Positions 1 through 8,778 of a DNA stretch of 64,000 bases are shown here, piece after piece. The position numbers and the translations under genes were made by a program. Below the pieces are notes generated by a model that saw only the letters and a list, made by a program, of their open reading frames with translations, was not told the DNA's origin and ran no database searches. The DNA is taken from NCBI GenBank assembly GCA_001664505.1, contig CP011806.1, forward strand, positions 4,842,494-4,906,493, given 5' to 3'. This DNA is from Acidobacteria bacterium Mor1 (GTDB taxonomy: Bacteria > Acidobacteriota > Polarisedimenticolia > Polarisedimenticolales > Polarisedimenticolaceae). Every line of letters begins with the position of its first letter. Position 1 is the stretch's first letter.

Positions 1-1
1 C

Positions 2-325
2 CTGGAGTACGAGCTCGATCTGGCCGCCGAGCTGGCCGCAACGGCGCGGAAGGCCTTCGACACCGGCGATCGGGACGTGGCGATCCGCGACGCCCGCCGG
101 GCCCTGAGCAACGACCCGGGTTCGATCGAGGCCCACCACCTCCTGGCCGAGATCTACAGCGCCGACCGCATCGACCTGTCCCACGCGCTGCGGCTGGCCG
201 GCCGGGCACTGGACATGGACCCCAGCCGGGCCTCCTACGACCTGATGACCGAGGTCTACCGCCGCCGGGGCAATCACATCAAGGCGGACAAGCTCTCCGC
301 CGCCGCCACCGCCCTCGTCCGCTAG
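2..325 (+). CDS. TPR-like protein, C-terminal fragment
   Basis: The reading frame is open from the window edge to a TAG stop, so only the last 107 residues of a longer protein are visible. The GTG at position 77 is an internal codon, not a convincing start, because the frame reads through it with the same Ala/Leu/Arg-rich helical character. The sequence shows helix-turn-helix periodicity with TPR-like spacing (A-x-x-A-L-x-x-D-P-x-x-x-x-A-H-x-x-L-A-x-I-Y), so it probably ends in tetratricopeptide repeats used for protein-protein contacts. The function of the whole protein cannot be judged from this fragment. Confidence 0.65.
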   Translation: MEYELDLAAELAATARKAFDTGDRDVAIRDARRALSNDPGSIEAHHLLAEIYSADRIDLSHALRLAGRALDMDPSRASYDLMTEVYRRRGNHIKADKLSAAATALVR

Positions 326-456
326 ATCCTCGCCACTCCGCTCGGGCCGCCCCGCCGTTTCGCGGTAGGTTTGACCCGGTAGGTCAATTCTCCCGTGGCC
401 TCCGGCTCCGCCGGCACGCTACCCCCCTCCGCAGCGCACCGCACAGGTCCGGTGCG

Positions 457-473
457 TTGGCACGCGACCTGCT
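457..473 (+). promoter_or_regulatory. Candidate sigma-54 (-24/-12) promoter
   Basis: TTGGCACGCGACCTGCT matches the consensus YTGGCACG-N4-TTGCW with one mismatch (C for the first T of TTGC). The GG and GC dinucleotides have the required 12-bp offset. It lies about 50 bp upstream of the beta-helix gene start, the right distance for a short leader. The rest of the 326-525 intergenic stretch shows nothing else recognisable. Confidence 0.6.
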
Positions 474-525
474 CCGGAACTACATGTTTCCGGGACGGTT
501 TGACGTCGGGAGGTAGGATCGACAC

Positions 526-1896
526 ATGAGTTTCTCGGGTAGGTCGCGAACGTTGGTGGGCGCTCTTCTGGCGGTAGCCCTGCTGTCCACGCCGGGTTTC
601 GCCGCCGTCATCCAGGCGGACCCCAGCGACTACAAGTCGAAGATCGACGATCTACAGCCCGGAGACACCCTGCAGCTCGCGCCGGGAACCTACGTGCGGA
701 TGACCCTGCGTAACGTAAACGGAACGGCGCAGAACCGAATCGTGATCGAGGGGCCCGCCGACGGCTCCGCGATCATCGAAGGGGAGAGCTGCTGCAATAC
801 CGTCCAGTTCTACAGCTGCAGCTTCCTGACCGTGCGCAACCTGACCGTCGACAGCCTGGGCATCTCCGGAATCGACGGATTCAACGCCAAGGGCGGGATT
901 TCCCACGACATCACCCTGGAAAACAACCTGGTGCGCGGTGTCGGCGGCGGTCAGCAGACCGTGGGGATCAGCACCAAGGACGCCGCCTGGAACTGGGTGA
1001 TCCGTGGAAACACCATCCTCGAGGCGGGTACGGGCATCTATCTGGGCAATTCCGACGGCACCGACCCCTTCATCAACGGGCTGATCGAGAACAACCTGAT
1101 CGTCGACACCATCGGCTACAACATGCAGATCAAGCACCAGAACGCCTACGATCTGCCCCAGGCGCCCCAGGGGCCCAACCGCACGATCATCCGCAACAAC
1201 ACCTTCATCAAGGACGATCGCCCCAGTTCCAACGGCAACCGGCCCAATCTGCTGGTCGGCCCGTTCCCCCAGTCGGGGCAGGGTTCCTCGGACATGTACG
1301 AGGTCTACGGGAACTTCTTCTACAACAACCCGAGGGAATCGCTGTTTCAGGCCAGCGGGCGGGTGGCGATCCACGACAACGTGTTCGTCGACGCCCCCGG
1401 CGGCACGGCGATCTATCTGACCGACCACAACGGGCCGCTGGATATCGCCTACGTCTACAACAACACGATCTACGGCGGCGGCCGCGGTATCCGCTTCAAC
1501 AACGCCGCTCGGGAAGACCACGAGGTGGTCGGGAACCTGATCTTCTCGCCGACGGGAATCAGCGGGAACTACAGCAATTCCCGGGACAACCTGATCGACG
1601 ATGTCGAGAACGCCGGCCTTTACGTGCAGAACCCCTCCCTGGTGCTGGGCCAGATGGATTTCTATCCCCGCAACGGTCAGGGGCAGGGGACCGACCTGGC
1701 CTACCCGGCATCCTTCCGCCAGCACGCCGACTACAACCTGGACTTCAACGGGAACTCCAAGGGAGGCTTCCGTTTCCGGGGGGCCTACGCCGGCGAGGGG
1801 CAGAACCCGGGCTGGCAGCTGGACCGCGGCATCAAGGGAAGTTCCGGGGGATCCGGTGAGCCCCCGGCTCCGCCGACAGGATTGTCGGCGGAATAG
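526..1896 (+). CDS. Secreted right-handed beta-helix repeat protein
   Basis: A 456-aa protein with a Sec signal peptide (residues 1-26, cleavage near GFA-AV). A parallel beta-helix follows, visible as repeated Asn-rich turns (for example [38 protein letters not shown]), as in pectate-lyase-like and polysaccharide-binding beta-helix proteins. It probably acts outside the cytoplasm on a polysaccharide, but no catalytic residues can be assigned. The C-terminus is a Gly/Ser/Pro linker ending in a PPAPPTGL-type motif, the usual lead-in to an FN3 domain, and then stops. A sigma-54-like promoter lies upstream. A glycosyltransferase gene follows after 161 bp. Confidence 0.8.
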   Translation: MSFSGRSRTLVGALLAVALLSTPGFAAVIQADPSDYKSKIDDLQPGDTLQLAPGTYVRMTLRNVNGTAQNRIVIEGPADGSAIIEGESCCNTVQFYSCSFLTVRNLTVDSLGISGIDGFNAKGGISHDITLENNLVRGVGGGQQTVGISTKDAAWNWVIRGNTILEAGTGIYLGNSDGTDPFINGLIENNLIVDTIGYNMQIKHQNAYDLPQAPQGPNRTIIRNNTFIKDDRPSSNGNRPNLLVGPFPQSGQGSSDMYEVYGNFFYNNPRESLFQASGRVAIHDNVFVDAPGGTAIYLTDHNGPLDIAYVYNNTIYGGGRGIRFNNAAREDHEVVGNLIFSPTGISGNYSNSRDNLIDDVENAGLYVQNPSLVLGQMDFYPRNGQGQGTDLAYPASFRQHADYNLDFNGNSKGGFRFRGAYAGEGQNPGWQLDRGIKGSSGGSGEPPAPPTGLSAE

Positions 1897-2057
1897 TCGG
1901 CACTGTCGGCCGACCGGGCGTCGAAGCCCGGGATTTCCTCAACAAGTTCCCCGATCGGCGCGACTTACAGAGTCGCGATACCCATATTGTAGAATGCCCG
2001 GCCGCGCCCGATGGGGGCGCCCCGGTTCCCGGTGTATCTACCGGCCGAGAGGGTGAG

Positions 2058-2750
2058 ATGAAGGTCTCGATCGTGATCCCCTGCTACAACGAATCGGAGA
2101 CGATTCGTACGATCGTCGATGCCGTGCGCGCGGCACCGGTAGAGGATCAGGAAATCATCGTCGTGGACGATTTCTCGAAAGACGGCACGCGCGACATCCT
2201 CGAGAACGAGATCAAGCCGTTGGTCTCGAAGATCGTCTATCACGAGGTCAACCAGGGAAAAGGCGCGGCTCTCCGCACCGGATTCAAGTCGGCCACCGGC
2301 GACGTGGTGATCATCCAGGACGCCGACCTGGAGTACGACCCCCAGGAATACGGCAAGCTGCTCGCGCCGATCAAGGCGGGCAAGGCGGACGTGGTCTACG
2401 GCTCCCGCTTCGCCGGCGGCGAGTCGCACCGGGTGCTCTACTACTGGCACTCGGTCGGCAACAAGTTCCTGACCTTCATGTCCAACATGTTCACCAACCT
2501 GAACTTGACCGACATGGAGACCTGCTACAAAGTCTTCAGCAAGCCGATCCTGGACAAGCTCGAGGTCGAGGAAAACCGCTTCGGTTTCGAGCCCGAGATC
2601 ACCGCCAAGCTGGCCAAGATGCGTGATATCCGCATATACGAGGTCGGTATCTCCTACTCGGGGCGTACCTACGACGAAGGCAAGAAGATCGGCTGGAAGG
2701 ATGGCGTCCGCGCCATCTGGTGCATCTTCAAGTACAACGTCCTGCGCTAG
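2058..2750 (+). CDS. Family 2 glycosyltransferase, DPM1-like
   Basis: A 230-aa GT-A fold glycosyltransferase resembling dolichyl/polyprenyl-phosphate sugar synthases. It opens with the nucleotide-sugar binding strand [10 protein letters not shown], has the acidic VVDDFS motif and a QDADLEYDP segment carrying the metal-binding DAD. YGSRF and ETCYKVF motifs typical of DPM1/UgtP-like enzymes follow. No C-terminal membrane segments are present, so this is the short soluble form. The ATG is preceded by GAGAGGGTGAG. It probably transfers a sugar from a nucleotide to a polyprenyl phosphate; the donor cannot be read from sequence. Confidence 0.85.
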   Translation: MKVSIVIPCYNESETIRTIVDAVRAAPVEDQEIIVVDDFSKDGTRDILENEIKPLVSKIVYHEVNQGKGAALRTGFKSATGDVVIIQDADLEYDPQEYGKLLAPIKAGKADVVYGSRFAGGESHRVLYYWHSVGNKFLTFMSNMFTNLNLTDMETCYKVFSKPILDKLEVEENRFGFEPEITAKLAKMRDIRIYEVGISYSGRTYDEGKKIGWKDGVRAIWCIFKYNVLR

Positions 2751-3257
2751 GTCCGCGGCTGCGGTTTCGCCGTCCGCTCCGGAGCCTCAGGCGGCATCCA
2801 AACCGCCTCTACGGCCGCTTTGTCGCGCTTTTCTCTTTCCCCGGCTTGATCGATTCGCTAGCATGAGTGCGGCGCCCCGAGATCCACGCGGGGCGCGGGT
2901 TTCCGGCGATTCGCCGGCAACGCAATCAGCTCGAAATACGACTGAAGACGGGCCTCGGCCCCCTTCGTTATTCACTCCGGGGCCCTACGGCTCCATGCCC
3001 GGTCAGGCCCGAGGTTCGGCCGCCCGTACCGGGTAGAGATTACAGGGACGCGGCAATTGTTGCAGTTACGTGATCCCCTCCGGGACCATCTCTCGCACCC
3101 CGCGGGACAGCCCGGAAAGACCCTGCCGCTAACCCTCGAAGATTCAACCTTTTGTGGCGATCGTCGCCCGACCCAGCCTCGCGGCTTTGTTGGCATTCAG
3201 CTTGCGATGGTTCCGGGCCGGGACTTAGCTTGTAATCCCTAAGGAGGGTACTCGACG
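2751..3257 (+). other. Intergenic region, 507 bp
   Basis: No convincing gene is seen: short open frames on both strands lack ribosome-binding sites and protein-like composition. The only recognisable elements are the sigma-54-like site near the right end and the Shine-Dalgarno AAGGAGGG just before the next start. Confidence 0.6.
3190..3206 (+). promoter_or_regulatory. Candidate sigma-54 (-24/-12) promoter
   Basis: TTGGCATTCAGCTTGCG fits YTGGCACG-N4-TTGCW with the essential GG (-24) and GC (-12) in correct register, and mismatches at two flanking -24 positions and the last base. It lies 52 bp before the start of the dockerin-like gene and would drive that gene and the cohesin-like gene, which end in a strong terminator. 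Confidence 0.6.
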
Positions 3258-4070
3258 ATGCGAGTCCGGTTGATGGTTCGCGCAACGTGCATCGGCGCAC
3301 TCATGGCCCTGTTGACTACGGTTTCGGCCGGGTCGATCGGTCTGGCGTGGGATGCGTCGTCCGGTGCGACCGGCTACCGGGTGTACTGGGGTCCCAGCGC
3401 GGGCAACTACACCAATTCACAGGACGTGGGGAACAACACCTCGACCCTGTTGAACAATGTCGCCGATTGCACCAACACGTTCTTTGCCGTGACGGCCTAC
3501 AACAGCGCCGGCGAGTCCGGCTTCTCCAACGAGATCGCCAACTGGCCCCGGCCCGAGGTCACCTCGGCGTCGCCGTCCTCCGCCCAGCAGGGCACGTTGT
3601 TCGCCATGGACATCAACGGCAACAACTTCAAGGCCGGTGCCGTGGTCGAGATCAACAACGAGAACGTGTTCCTCGACTCTGCCAGCGTGCAGGCCTGCAA
3701 CCGCATCCAGGTTGCGACCACCGTCGAGCCCACCGCCCAGAACATGCGGCCGGCCGAAATCGGCCAGTACCGCATTACCGTGACCAACGATGACGATCTG
3801 GCCGACGAGGCCCAGGTCTTCCAGGTGCTGATCAACCCCGAGCGCTTCGACATCGTCGACGATCCGGGGCCGAGCCAGAACCGCATCGACGGTCGCGACA
3901 GCATCTATCTCGGCCGTCTGTTCGGCAGCCGTGAGGGCCAGGCGCTCTACGACCCCGACCTCGATTTCAACGGGGACGGCTGGGTCGATGGAGACGACCT
4001 GACCTACCTGGCCTCGAACATGGGCCGCTGCTGGAACGGCTCCCAGTGGACCAACGGAGCCTGCCCGTAA
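3258..4070 (+). CDS. Secreted FN3 / IPT-like / dockerin-like protein
   Basis: A 270-aa protein with a signal peptide (about residues 1-24). A fibronectin type III domain follows (about 26-95: IGLAWDASSGATGYRVYWG...YNSAGESGFSNE), then an IPT/TIG-like beta-sandwich (about 98-192). The C-terminal segment (about 200-256) looks like a type I dockerin: the second calcium loop DFNGDGWVDGDDLTYLASNMG is textbook and an earlier, weaker copy contains IDGRDSIYLGRLFG. A strong SD (AAGGAGGG) precedes the ATG. The next gene, 33 bp downstream, encodes a cohesin-like lipoprotein. The simplest role is an exported adaptor or structural protein held at the surface by its neighbour. Confidence 0.75.
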   Translation: MRVRLMVRATCIGALMALLTTVSAGSIGLAWDASSGATGYRVYWGPSAGNYTNSQDVGNNTSTLLNNVADCTNTFFAVTAYNSAGESGFSNEIANWPRPEVTSASPSSAQQGTLFAMDINGNNFKAGAVVEINNENVFLDSASVQACNRIQVATTVEPTAQNMRPAEIGQYRITVTNDDDLADEAQVFQVLINPERFDIVDDPGPSQNRIDGRDSIYLGRLFGSREGQALYDPDLDFNGDGWVDGDDLTYLASNMGRCWNGSQWTNGACP

Positions 4071-4103
4071 ACCCGGGCTCAGCATCTAGGGAGAGAGCGA
4101 GCA

Positions 4104-4682
4104 ATGAGAAACGCGAAGAGCCTGCTTCTGGTCGGCCTGCTGGCCGTGGTGGTCACCGCCTGTGGCGGCGGTGGCGGCGGTGACGACGCGACCCCTCCCG
4201 GGGGCGGCGGCGGCTCCGGCAACCTGTCGGCCAGCTTTACCGCGATCAACCCCAACCCGGGTGGCGACGAAATCGGTATGGATCAGGGCAGCGCCACCGG
4301 CGGCCGGATCACCATCGATGTCAACGTCGGCCCGGTGAACAACGTGTACGGCGCCACCTTCGAGGTGACCTATCCGGCCATGGCCGACTACGCCAACTCG
4401 TTCACCCAGGGCAACTGGAACGACTCCTGCGGGTCCAACCGCACGACCAACGTGACCAAGGTCTCCGGCGAGCGCCGGCTGATCGTCGAGTCGTTCTGCC
4501 GCAACCCGGCGTCGCCGGTCAACATCAGCGGCACCCGCCGTCTGGTGAGCCTGGTGTTCGACGTCAATGCGGCGGGTTCCGGGGACATCGACTTCCTCAA
4601 CCCGACCCTGCAGAACGGCGCGATCCCGCCCCAGGATATCGGCGGATTGACCTGGGACGGCGGCACGATCGTCGCCAACTAA
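4104..4682 (+). CDS. Cohesin-like lipoprotein
   Basis: A 192-aa lipoprotein: signal peptide with lipobox VVTAC (Cys20), a Gly/Pro-rich linker (21-40), then one domain of about 150 residues. That domain reads like a cohesin: the segment GGRITIDVNVGPVNNVYGATF followed by EVTYP, and later RRLVSLVFDVNAAGSGDI, match the first strands and the late A-x-I-x-F-x-V strand of cohesins. The family binds dockerin modules, and the preceding gene ends in one. The gene shares a presumed sigma-54 transcript with that neighbour and is closed by a strong terminator. The cohesin call rests on pattern only. Confidence 0.65.
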   Translation: MRNAKSLLLVGLLAVVVTACGGGGGGDDATPPGGGGGSGNLSASFTAINPNPGGDEIGMDQGSATGGRITIDVNVGPVNNVYGATFEVTYPAMADYANSFTQGNWNDSCGSNRTTNVTKVSGERRLIVESFCRNPASPVNISGTRRLVSLVFDVNAAGSGDIDFLNPTLQNGAIPPQDIGGLTWDGGTIVAN

Positions 4683-4708
4683 GTCTCGACAAATCAACGA
4701 CTTGTGGG

Positions 4709-4748
4709 ATGCCACAGGGGTGCCTCGCCCCTGTGGCATTTTTGTTTG
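4709..4748 (+). terminator. Rho-independent terminator
   Basis: A perfect 12-bp stem (4709-4720 with 4728-4739) and a 7-nt loop are followed by a T-rich run. An outer 10-bp arm pair (4689-4698 with 4748-4757) encloses it, giving a large nested dyad. It ends the cohesin/dockerin transcript and insulates the two-component genes downstream. Confidence 0.9.
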
Positions 4749-4854
4749 TTGATTTGTAATTATTCAGACTAGTCCGTTTGCCTCGAAAGCCCCGACGACC
4801 AATATTCGGATCGGTATCGCAACTGATTCCGACACGGAGATCGAGGGTTACAAG

Positions 4855-6063
4855 GTGGTGCAGCCGTTCACCCCCGTGGAAGACGAGCGTTCGCCCGATG
4901 CGCTCGGCGTCGGAGTCCATCCGGCGTCGGAGGAGAACCAGTTTCTCCGGCATCTGATTCGCGGCATGCGTTGCGGCGTGCTGACCGTGGATCGGACCGG
5001 CCGCCTGCTGATGCTCAACACGCTGGCGGTGCAGATCCTGGAACTCGACGAAGTTCCGCCTCCGGGAACCCTGATCGAAGAGGCCATCGCCGATCATCCC
5101 CAGCTCGCGCAGATCCTGCGCGAAGCCTTCACGATGACCAGTCTGCCCAACCGCGCCGAGATCGACCTGCGCTGTCGTTCCGATGCGGGCAAGACCATCG
5201 GCCTGACGCTGTCGTTGGTCGCCGAGGAGGGAGGGGAGCCCTACGCGGCCGCCGCCTTCTTCAAGGACCTGACTCCGGTGGAGCACCGCGAGGAGCAGGA
5301 GCGCCTGCGGGATCGCCTGGCCGCCCTGGGGCAGATGGCCGCCAACATGGCCCACGAGATCCGCAATCCACTGGCCTCGATCGGCGTGACCTGCGCGCTG
5401 CTCAAGCGCCGCCTCAGCCAGAGCGCCGAGGACGTGGAGCTGCTGGAGAAGATCGCCGGCGAGATTCACCGGCTCAACGCCACCATCACCGAGAGCCTCG
5501 AGTTCGTGCGGCCGCTGTCTCTGTCGATGGGCTCGGCGTCGATCGACGAACTGGTCAGTGACGCGCTTTCGACCGCCCGCAAGCGGCACGCTTCGGACAG
5601 GATCGAGGTCGAGCACCGCAGCGAGGAGTCGCTGCCGCGCGTCGTCGCCGATCCGACCCGGTTGCGCCAGGTGTTCGAGAACCTGTGCGTCAACGCCTTC
5701 GAGGCCATGGAGGCCGAGGGAGGCCGCCTCGAGGTGGAATGCAGCGTGGTCCCTGCCCCGGGAGCCGCAAGCATTCCCTACCAACCCCAGGGAAGCTCCG
5801 GCGAGACCCAGCGGCATTTCGACCGCTACATCCAGGTAAAGATTCACGATTCCGGCCCCGGCATTCCCGCGGAGCACCGGGATCGCTTGTTCTACCCGTT
5901 CTTTACGACCAAGAAACACGGTTCAGGTGTCGGCCTGGCCCTGTCCAAGAAGATCGTCGACAGCCATCACGGGCTGCTCGACGTCGAGAGCGAGCCGGGA
6001 GAGGGCGCGCTCTTTACGGTCAGGATCCCGATGGTCGTCGATTCGGAGGTTGAGGGCACATGA
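4855..6063 (+). CDS. NtrB-type PAS sensor histidine kinase
   Basis: A 402-aa soluble kinase. An N-terminal PAS-like sensor (about 35-140) precedes the HisKA helix GQMAANMAHEIRNPLAS with phospho-acceptor His167. The HATPase domain shows N-box NLCVNAFEAM, DSGPGIP and FFTTKKHGSGVGLALS. There is no transmembrane segment, so it senses a cytosolic signal. The GTG at 4855 (or 4858) is chosen because no ATG/GTG/TTG with a better SD lies upstream in frame; the site is weak. Its stop overlaps the next gene by 4 nt (ATGA), so the kinase and the sigma-54 regulator are co-translated. It resembles NtrB/AtoS/PilS-type partners. Confidence 0.9.
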   Translation: MVQPFTPVEDERSPDALGVGVHPASEENQFLRHLIRGMRCGVLTVDRTGRLLMLNTLAVQILELDEVPPPGTLIEEAIADHPQLAQILREAFTMTSLPNRAEIDLRCRSDAGKTIGLTLSLVAEEGGEPYAAAAFFKDLTPVEHREEQERLRDRLAALGQMAANMAHEIRNPLASIGVTCALLKRRLSQSAEDVELLEKIAGEIHRLNATITESLEFVRPLSLSMGSASIDELVSDALSTARKRHASDRIEVEHRSEESLPRVVADPTRLRQVFENLCVNAFEAMEAEGGRLEVECSVVPAPGAASIPYQPQGSSGETQRHFDRYIQVKIHDSGPGIPAEHRDRLFYPFFTTKKHGSGVGLALSKKIVDSHHGLLDVESEPGEGALFTVRIPMVVDSEVEGT

Positions 6064-7451
6064 AGAAGATCCTCGTCGCGGAGGACGAACAGACGCTGAG
6101 AGAAGGCATCGCGGCCGCGTTCCGAGATCGGGGCTGGCATGTCTCCGAAGCACCGAACGGCGCCAAGGCGATCGAGCTGCTCGAACAGGAAGTGTTCGAC
6201 GTGCTGCTCGTCGACGACCAGATGCCGGAAAAGCGCGGTATCGAGGTCCTGAAGCACTGCAAGATGCTCAACGATCGTACCGCCGCGCTCGTCATGACCG
6301 CTTACGGCACCGTCGAATCGGCGGTGGACGCCATTCGGCTCGGGGCCCACGACTACGTGCTCAAGCCGTTCAATCTCGATGAGATCGAGATCAAGGTCGA
6401 GAAGGCGCTGGAGCACCGGCGCCTGCTGTCCAAGATCCAGGCCTACGATCGAGACGTGGTAGTGCCGAAGTTCGAGAACATCGTCGGCGAGAGCTCGGCG
6501 ATGAAGGACATCTTCCGCACCATCGAGAAGGTCGCTCGCTCCAACGCCACGGTGTTGATCCTGGGCGAGACCGGCGTGGGCAAGGAGCTGGTCGCCGAGG
6601 CGCTGCACCGCAACTCGAGCCGCCAGGAGCGTCCGTTCGTCAAGATGAACTGCGCCGCACTCCACGAGAACCTGCTGGAGTCCGAGCTCTTCGGTCACGA
6701 ACGGGGCGCCTTCACCGGCGCCGACCGTCAGCGCATCGGCCGCTTCGAACTGGCCCACGAAGGCACCCTGTTCCTCGACGAGATCGGCAACATGTCGTCG
6801 TCGACCCAGGCCAAGGTGCTGCGGGTGCTCCAGGAGCGCGAGTTCGAGCGCCTCGGAGGTACCCGGACGATCAAGGTCGACGTAAGGATGGTCGCAGCGA
6901 CCAACCGGAACCTCGAGGAGGCGATCGGCCGCGGCGAGTTCCGGGAGGATCTGTTCTATCGCCTGAACGTCGTGACGATCAAGGTTCCGCCGCTGCGTGA
7001 GCGCAAGGAAGACATCATCCCGCTGGCCAAGCACTTCATCGACAAGTTCTCCGCCGACCTCAAGAAGGACGTGCGGGGGATCGACCCGGGCGCGGTGCGG
7101 ATGCTCAAGCGCCACACCTGGCCGGGCAACATCCGCGAACTGGAAAACTCGATGGAGCGCGCCGTGCTGATGTGCGAGAACCGCTTCATCAGCCAGGAGG
7201 ATCTCAACCTGGCTCCGGCGGGACAGGTCGGCGAGGAGGGCTCCTCGCCGCTCAACCTGCGGCTGCCTCCCACCGGGATCGCCCTGGACGACCTGGAGAA
7301 GCAGGCGATCCTCGAGGCGCTGCGCATCAACAACTGGGTGCAGAAGGACGCGGCACGCTTCCTCGGCATCTCCTCCCGCGTGATGAACTACAAGGTCTCG
7401 AAGTACGAGATCAAGAACGCCCGCTGGAGCAAGAACAAGCTGGTCAGCTAG
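6060..7451 (+). CDS. NtrC-family sigma-54 response regulator
   Basis: A 463-aa regulator with three complete domains. The receiver (1-120) has acidic residues EDE near the start, phospho-acceptor Asp52 (LLVDDQMP) and the YVLKPF lysine. The AAA+ sigma-54 activation domain has Walker A GETGVGKE, the GAFTGA loop that touches sigma-54, and Walker B LFLDEIGN. A Fis-type HTH follows near the C-terminus (EALRINNWVQKDAARFLGIS). It should be phosphorylated by the overlapping upstream kinase and activate -24/-12 promoters; two candidate promoters lie within 6 kb. Confidence 0.95.
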   Translation: MKKILVAEDEQTLREGIAAAFRDRGWHVSEAPNGAKAIELLEQEVFDVLLVDDQMPEKRGIEVLKHCKMLNDRTAALVMTAYGTVESAVDAIRLGAHDYVLKPFNLDEIEIKVEKALEHRRLLSKIQAYDRDVVVPKFENIVGESSAMKDIFRTIEKVARSNATVLILGETGVGKELVAEALHRNSSRQERPFVKMNCAALHENLLESELFGHERGAFTGADRQRIGRFELAHEGTLFLDEIGNMSSSTQAKVLRVLQEREFERLGGTRTIKVDVRMVAATNRNLEEAIGRGEFREDLFYRLNVVTIKVPPLRERKEDIIPLAKHFIDKFSADLKKDVRGIDPGAVRMLKRHTWPGNIRELENSMERAVLMCENRFISQEDLNLAPAGQVGEEGSSPLNLRLPPTGIALDDLEKQAILEALRINNWVQKDAARFLGISSRVMNYKVSKYEIKNARWSKNKLVS

Positions 7452-7477
7452 CTCGTTCCCCGATCGAGAGTCATCGA

Positions 7478-7512
7478 GCCGGTCGGCCCCCACGGGCCGG
7501 CCGGCTTTTTCC
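7478..7512 (+). terminator. Rho-independent terminator
   Basis: A 12-bp GC-rich stem (7478-7489 with 7494-7505) with a CCAC loop, followed by TTTTT. It closes the two-component operon. Confidence 0.9.
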
Positions 7513-7583
7513 GTTTCGGGGGAGGACTGCGCTAAGATCGTCGCACCGCGGGCTCTCGGACCGGGCCCGCAGGAGGTGACGAG

Positions 7584-8027
7584 ATGACCCGCGTCGATTG
7601 GCATACCTACTTCATGAATATCGCCCGCCAGGCGGCCACCCGCTCCACCTGCGACCGCAAGCACGTGGGCGCGGTGATCGTCCGGGACCGGACGATTCTC
7701 TCCACCGGCTACAACGGGTCGATCCGCGGCATGCCTCACTGCGACGATGTCGGGCACCTGATGGAGAACGACCACTGCGTGGCCACGGTCCACGCAGAGG
7801 CCAACGCAATCATCCAGGCGGCCAAGAACGGGGTGCGTATCGACGAGGCGGAGATCTACACCACCGCCTCCCCCTGCTGGAACTGCTTCAAGCTGATCGC
7901 CAACGCAGGGCTGCGTACGGTCTATTTCGGCGAGTTCTACCGTGATCGGCGCAGTATCGAGATCGCCTCTCAGCTGGGCATTGAGCTTGTGGATCTGAGC
8001 CAGGCAGGTTCGCTCGACAGCCAATAG
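7584..8027 (+). CDS. dCMP/cytidine deaminase family (ComEB-like)
   Basis: A 147-aa zinc-dependent deaminase of the dCMP deaminase/ComEB group, which converts dCMP to dUMP for thymidylate synthesis. Zinc and catalytic motifs are intact: HAEANAI (His zinc ligand plus catalytic Glu) and SPCWNCF (PCxxC ligands). VGAVIVRDRTILSTGYNGS is the usual N-terminal substrate-binding stretch. Length matches the family. The start is set by a near-perfect SD (AGGAGGTGA) 4-5 nt before the ATG. The gene stands alone between a terminator upstream and a convergent H1-like gene downstream. Confidence 0.92.
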   Translation: MTRVDWHTYFMNIARQAATRSTCDRKHVGAVIVRDRTILSTGYNGSIRGMPHCDDVGHLMENDHCVATVHAEANAIIQAAKNGVRIDEAEIYTTASPCWNCFKLIANAGLRTVYFGEFYRDRRSIEIASQLGIELVDLSQAGSLDSQ

Positions 8028-8079
8028 CCCCCCAGCGTGTCGCTGCCTGAGACGACCCCCGCCTCGAAAACCCACCGAA

Positions 8080-8108
8080 AACAAAAAGGGCCGGCGTAAA
8101 GCCGGCCC
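8080..8108 (-). terminator. Rho-independent terminator (minus strand)
   Basis: Read on the minus strand, an 8-bp stem (8101-8108 with 8089-8096) and 4-nt loop are followed by TTTTTGTTTT. It ends the first H1-like gene. Confidence 0.9.
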
Positions 8109-8134
8109 ATCCGATGTCTGTTTGAAGAAGCGAG

Positions 8135-8512
8135 TTACTTCTTCTTGGCGGTCTTGCGCTTGGTCGTCTTCCGCTTGGCGGTCTTGCGCTTCGCGGTCTT
8201 CTTCTTGGTTGCCTTGCGCTTGGCGGTCTTCTTCTTGGTCGCTTTCTTCTTGGTGGTCTTCTTCTTCGCCGTCTTACGCTTGGCAGTCTTGCGCTTGGCA
8301 GTCTTCTTCTTAGCCGCCTTCTTCTTGGTCGCCTTACGCTTGGTGGTCTTCTTCTTGGCTACCTTACGCTTGGCGGTCTTCTTCTTGGTGGCTTTCTTCT
8401 TGGTCTTCTTCTTGGCTACCTTGCGCTTGGTGGTCTTGCGCTTGGCGGCCTTCTTCTTGGTGGCCTTCTTCTTGGTCACCTTTCTCTTCGTCGCTTTCTT
8501 GCGAACGGCCAT
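8135..8512 (-). CDS. Histone H1-like Lys-rich repeat protein, copy 1
   Basis: A 125-aa protein made only of Met, Ala, Val, Arg, Lys and Thr, with no acidic, aromatic or Cys residues. It is built from a pentad of the form (A/T)K(K/R)K(T/A/V). One pentad near the N-terminal third lacks a residue, a 3-bp in-frame slip. Such tails resemble eukaryotic H1 C-termini and bacterial AlgP/HctB/BpH1-type proteins, which bind DNA non-specifically, so a nucleoid role is likely. A full AAGGAGGTGA Shine-Dalgarno precedes the ATG, predicting very strong translation. A sigma-70 promoter and a terminator flank the gene. Confidence 0.85.
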   Translation of the reverse strand: MAVRKKATKRKVTKKKATKKKAAKRKTTKRKVAKKKTKKKATKKKTAKRKVAKKKTTKRKATKKKAAKKKTAKRKTAKRKTAKKKTTKKKATKKKTAKRKATKKKTAKRKTAKRKTTKRKTAKKK

Positions 8513-8591
8513 CGTGCGTCACCTCCTTCCATTGTGGATTCGCCCGCGCGAGGCGGGCTCTAGATGTTGGATTTATTCCAACAAACGCCAC

Positions 8592-8619
8592 AATATATAG
8601 GGCGCACTTGTCAAGTCAA
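8592..8619 (-). promoter_or_regulatory. Sigma-70 promoter of H1-like copy 1
   Basis: On the minus strand, TTGACT (8614-8619), a 16-bp spacer and TATATT (8592-8597). The second H1-like gene has the same arrangement. Confidence 0.75.
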
Positions 8620-8778
8620 GGGATTCTGGGCGCCCAGGGTATGTGCTCGCGCGCGTATGGGCAGACGTTTCGACGGCTCGAAAACGTCGGGGGCGTCGTC
8701 ACGCGCCGCCCGTGAAGCTGCGCTACGCAACCACAGGCGCGTCGTGCCCGCGGCGGAGAGGACGGAGGAGGTGTCGGA

